This document shows, one piece after another, positions 42,601 through 48,600 of a stretch of DNA of 64,000 nt. The translations under genes and the position numbers were made by a program. Below the pieces are notes generated by a model that saw nothing but the letters and a program-made list of their open reading frames with translations, was not told where the DNA came from and searched no databases. Each line of letters begins with the position of its first letter. The first letter of the stretch is position 1. Source of the DNA: Phoronis australis (taxonomy: Eukaryota; Phoronida; Phoronidae). The DNA is taken from contig NMRA01000171.1 in assembly GCA_002633005.1 (NCBI GenBank), positions 128,776 through 192,775 of the forward strand, in the 5' to 3' direction.

Positions 42601-45600
42601 TTAATCTAATGATAAGAATGTCATGTTGCATTTGGTGGCCTTCATAGTTCATTTATGAAACATTGCTTCCTATCTCAGTCTTCAACTTAATCAGAATAGG
42701 GTGCCTTACTAAATTGTATAAATTACATGTTATAGCAGAAGGACCTAGCCACCTTACCAACTTTCTGGTTTAATCATCTTCATTCTCAGTCATAAGCGAA
42801 GGCTACACTGATGATAAATTCGGGGAATTCCAAGTCATTTTATCACTGTTGGGTCGTACTGTACCTTTGTATTTTCTGTAGGTAATGTATTCAGAATATT
42901 TTTAACAACAAATATAGTATGGTATTGTAGTGTATTCTATTGTATATAGGAGGTGGAAGTAGAGGATCGCACTAATTTCGCAATGGTTACAACTGGGTCG
43001 ACCTGTAATGCAAAAGGACAAAGAGGTGGATAGTGTGGACTGGGTCGTCAATAAGATGAAGTCTGACCAGGGGTCGAGCAAAGGTGGTCTCTCCTGCAGG
43101 GGCTATAGATATCAAAATTGACCAGAGGTCTAAGTGACAACTGATTTGATTTATCAGTCAGACTGAGCTGAGTTCCATGAAATAGAATGCATTTCACTCA
43201 GAGCTTCCTTGCTCCCTCATTGCTGTATTATCACCCTACACATGAATGCAGTTTTTGAGCTCACAGACACCATTCAATTACTAAGCCCACTTAGAAAAAA
43301 GGCTAGTGATAATCTCCTTAGACAAGTAATTTTGAGAGAATCGCAGCCAAGAAATGTTTTTTTTTAGAAGTTACCTCAGTCAGTAACTAGCAGTTTTCAG
43401 ATACTTCGCACTTTTGTTCAAATAAGATTAGTTATTTTTAAGAAGACCAAATTTGTGACTTAAGCTTTAATTTACTTTTCATAAAACAATCCCCTGGTAC
43501 ATAACCTACTTGTTCTTGACTATTGTAGATACGAGCACACAGCAGATGTCTCAGCGTGACAGCCAAGTGAACTGTGTCTCTACACGCCTGGCCACCATAG
43601 TCACCACCCTCTTTGAACTGACTCAGACAGCAGTGTCTGTGGGCACCTGTGCTGAACAACTGTTCAAGACTCTCATCAAGCTATACGCTACCCTTAGTTC
43701 ACTTACAAAGTTTGTACGTTCACAGCAAGTTACCATAATGTAATTTGGCCAAGATGCAATCTGAGATACTGCAATTACTATAAGTCAGCTAGACCATCAA
43801 ACGAATGAATAGTAAACACACTTCTTCATTCATTAGACTGTACTGTCGGGAAATCATGTGTCATCCACCCTGACTTTCCCTTGCGGTTTTTTATCAATTT
43901 TAACTGTTCCGAGTTGGTATGTCGTCAACTCCAGGCAGTCTGTCATGACTGAATTGCATTATAATAAAAAGGAATTTTTTTCTAGATGGTGGTACTTAAC
44001 TTGGGTTTTGGGAATTTCAATGGACGCAGACTGTGAACAAAGTGTGTGTGACTGACCATAAAGTTCACTCACTGGGACCAGTTTGGGTCATCTGGTGAGC
44101 AACTTTGGGAAGGAGAGAGGAATATTTGTGATGATGGGATGTCATGCTATAAACATTCCCACTAAATAAGATTGGTCCTAACCCCGCTTGTCAAGGTAAA
44201 GGGTGGGGTATGGAAAATTGAACTAGACCGTATTTATCCACCTTGGCTGAGTCGCGCTCGGCTCACGATCAAAGGGATGCCGCCAAGCTGCTCTATTCAT
44301 CGAGTCATGAGCGAGGATAATTGGCTTCGCTCATGCGGATATGATCAGCTGATGACAATCTACCCAGCAGACTGTACTTTTTATGGAGAGAGTTTTAAGT
44401 AGTTTTTACTGTAATATTTGAAAAGAGGAGCGAAAACAAATATGAGTACAACTTTAAATTTTTCAAATCGGCCCAGGATAAGAGATTTTGCAACACAGCA
44501 ACACTCACAGTTACTTTCAATCGGCGCGCACAAATACAAAAATATAGGACCCAAGTTATTTAGATTTTGGAACACATGCATTGTAATATTCAAGATCTGT
44601 TTATTATGAATCTTACAAGCTGTAAAACGACGTTGTTTAATTTCATTGTGCTCATTCATTGTCATCCGTCACATTGGCAATTTCCGAGATGTGATCTGCG
44701 GCGTGCGCGTATGTGTACAAAACACGTGATTGTTATGTTCCTGAAGTACGAAAATTAAGAAACTTTAGCATGCCGTTATTATTTGATAAAACGAATTTGG
44801 ATTTTGACTGTAGTCTTGATACAGCGAGCTGGCTGACCACTGCGTCAGTGTCTCCGTTAGACCCAGAAATTTCACACAGCCCAGGTAGTTCACTTCGTCC
44901 CCAACATGTAGATCGAGCCTTGGACTATTAATGCTCCACGGTAGAGCTAAGGACAGTCGGCCTGTGCACAAAAATCTGTGAGTTAATCAGCACTCACCTT
45001 GCACGTTGCAGCCGTTTAAATGAAAAAACAATCTAGTAAACGTCATTTTCCTGCATAATCCTCCGCCTTTTGTAACAAAAAAAGTCTGTCGTCGATAACT
45101 CACACACGCACGCTCCGGCACTCACTCTCATATGCAGACGAACTTCAAAACAAACGTCACGTGACAACAGTGTGTTCATCCAGAGATTTTTCTCGTGTTG
45201 TGGGGTACGATGTAGCGCAGATTTGCACTTAATCGCAATTAATCTGGACTCCACATGAACTTTAAAAATTGTAAAACATAAGAAAGATTTCAGGTAATTT
45301 GTTGAGTAGAAACTATATTTTTATTCAAGAGTTCAAGTTTTCCTATTGACGATGGCGATTCAGCGACGCATCAGTCGGCAAGTTTTCGCCCTGTGATGAG
45401 CACAATTTTTTAAAAAATTATCGTAATTTAACAATGGAAGTTCATAGCAATGCACCATAATTTTGTAGAAAGACTGTCATAGGCTAAAAATACATCACAG
45501 AGTGTAAATTTGATGAATCCTAGCTTCCGATTTTACCCGTTTGGGAAACCGGCTTTCAACTGCCGTAGGCTACAATAAGAATCCCCTCCCCGTGAAATGA

Positions 45601-48600
45601 ATTTTTCTAAGCGTTTATTAGAGCCAATACACTATACAGCTTTCCACCAAGGCTAGGTGATGCTACAACATTATTCTTTGTTGCATTAGTAACTGGTCTT
45701 GGCTAATTATCATTTTATGGCCTGGTCATCCATTCAGCCAAAAGTATGTCCACAGGTGGCTTATCAGCCAATTTTTCACGCATGCTGACTCACAATAGAA
45801 CCCTGATAAGAGTGAAGGTGGATAAATGTTGTGTTCCTACAATTTCTAGTGCTAGTGGATCTGTTCACGACATGGTGGGAATATAAACTTTACTTTTCTC
45901 TTTGAAAGCCTTGTTATAATTTTTACATTAAAACTACGTGATTAGAGTTCACTGATTGCTTCTAGAGCAGTTTCACTGTCCCAAAACTTGATTTATTTTA
46001 ATTTGAAGATGGTTACTTTTTGATTTTGACATTTTCACTATACGCAGCTTTGATGTTTCTTTTCAGTAAAAAATTGCGTGCAAACCTGTTTGGCCTAAAC
46101 TTATTCCCAAATGATGCCTTTTATACAAAATGTTTTTAAAATAACCAGAATTCAATGGTAAATTTTTGAAAATAATTTCTGAAAGTGCACCAACAAAATG
46201 GCTGCCATAGTTGAACGGCATTGAACTTCACTTTTTACGAATGGGTACCAAAAATGCATATGCATCTGAAACTGTAATTTACGAAATGTGGATATTTTAG
46301 TGTTGTCTCTCGGTTTATAAAACTCTTTCTGGTGAAAATGAAAGGTCTTTAAGAACTTGGCTTTGTTTTTGTTTCAGTATCTGAGCTTATACAGCCAGGA
46401 GCGAGGTCATCTGTCATCTAGGTTTGAGAAGCTGGTGAAAATATCTTCAACTCACCTAACGCAGCCTGTGTATGCATTAATTACTTACATACAGGTAACT
46501 GCAATCTGCTCATTAATTGTATCCGTTGAATAAGACTGACAACCCCAAGTTTGTTGGCCCTGTGTTTTTGGACCCTTTTGGACCCTTTTTACATACTTTA
46601 GTTGTCAAATGATTGCTTTTGCAATTGTATACTGCACCATAGAGTTGCAAAGTTGTTTGAACTTTGACCTTTGAAATGATGTTTCATGTAGCTTTGAGGT
46701 AGTTAATGTAAATATATAAAACTTTATCAACAAGTGTGTATTTAAATTTGAAAGTTTCATATGAATCTGATCAGCCATTTCTGAGTTATGATATTCTCAA
46801 TTTTGCTGCCAAATTTTGATATTGTTCTAGTGTCCTACCTAACCTTGAGAATTAATGCCAGTTTATTTTAATAATTTCATTGGGTTCAACCGTTGAAAGA
46901 ATCTGTTAGTTGATAAGTTTAATAAAACTGTTACATGTAATTACCCAGTGTAGTATATTTAGGCATCTCAAAATGAGAAGTTGGCATCTGCTGTTGGCAA
47001 GAAGGGTAAAGCAAAGACAGTTGGAATAATTGGTGAGCGTGGCAAGGTGAGAACTATACCTGTGCTCCAACGTCGACACTAAAACATATCTTTGACCATT
47101 TAACACGAGGAAACTGATCTCAACTTGTTCCATACTCAGACAAGAAGTGGTTTTTGGCCTTTTAAAGAACTGTCTGTTCATTATTTCTCGAGACAGTGGA
47201 CTAAAATGACAATTTGTAAAGTCTGGTCTGGACAATAACAAACTGTCCTTTGTTTTCAAGCCCCAAAGTCATGCCTATTTCTACGATGGAACAATTGGAA
47301 ACCAGTTTTGTAATGTTGAGTGGTCTGAATAAGGAAAGGTCTGTGACTGAAGGTGGGGTCATGGTCGAAGTAATATTCACACTTTCAGTGAAAAAACTGT
47401 CCTTGAACTTGATAGGTGGGGTCATGGTTGCATTAATATTCACACTTTCAGTAAAAAAAAACTGTCCTTGAACTTCATCTGGTATCCTTAGGTGTTAAAA
47501 GGACATGATTAAAATGGTTAATGAAGATCTGGTTGACATGGTCACGTGCTTAGTTAGCGTAATTATTTTGTGCTGTAGTGTTTTATGGATGTGTAATGGA
47601 ATCTTTTCTTGATATGTCATACTTTTCTAACCCATCTGACTACATATACAGTACAAGGCTACAAGATGTCATGATGGCTAAAACTACTGGTAATAACTAT
47701 TTGGGCAACAAAATTCTAAGTACTGAATGGCGTAGCCTCCTTGCTAACTTTCCTGTTATTGCTTCTTTATTCTCAGTCAATAGAGAAGACTACTCTTACA
47801 ATGAATTTGACGTCTGCTCAGACGTCATGACAAGGGATTGCAAATCAGTTTGTGTGAAAACTTTTGACCTGTAGTAAATGTCTGTGAATTGTTCTTCACT
47901 CAATTTTGTTTTCAGGCCAGAATACTGAAGGAAACTAGGTTAATTCCTAACCTTGTATTTTCCATTGAGCAATATGAAAGGTATCTCATACAGCTTTCCA
48001 AGAAGTCAAAAGTAAGTTTGATGGTTTTTCCAAAATAATCACTTAGATCCTGCCTTTTAAGAACCCGTTTTCTCCTCTGGATGGGCATCAAAGTGATTAT
48101 CAAAATTCGTGTCCACTGTAAGTTTCTATTGTAGGTTTTTCATAATTCTTCAGTAATTTTTCTGAACTTTCTTAACATAATAACCAAATGATATTTGATA
48201 TATTTTGAGTACTTGCTGCAATGCAATAAGACTTTTCATCAATAACAATTTTTAAAGCAATATTGTCCCAAATTGAAGAATTTTAACCTTGGGTTATTCA
48301 AAAAAAGATACGTTCCACTGCACACAAGAGGAAAGCAGTGGTTTCATCATTATAAACACACAACTGAAAAAATAAATACAGATTATAGACATTTTTTTCT
48401 TACAGGTAAATTTGATGGAACATGTGAAGCTGAGCACGTCACGTGACTTCAGAATCAATGTGGCATCAATGCAGGCCTCTCTTACTTACAGTTCAGAAGA
48501 GGAAGAGGAGGTAAATATGGACCAGGGCCTGTGACCACCAAAGTTTTCTCGAGTCTCAACTCAAAAATTGACCATTCACATCACGTGACATTGGTCTGTT

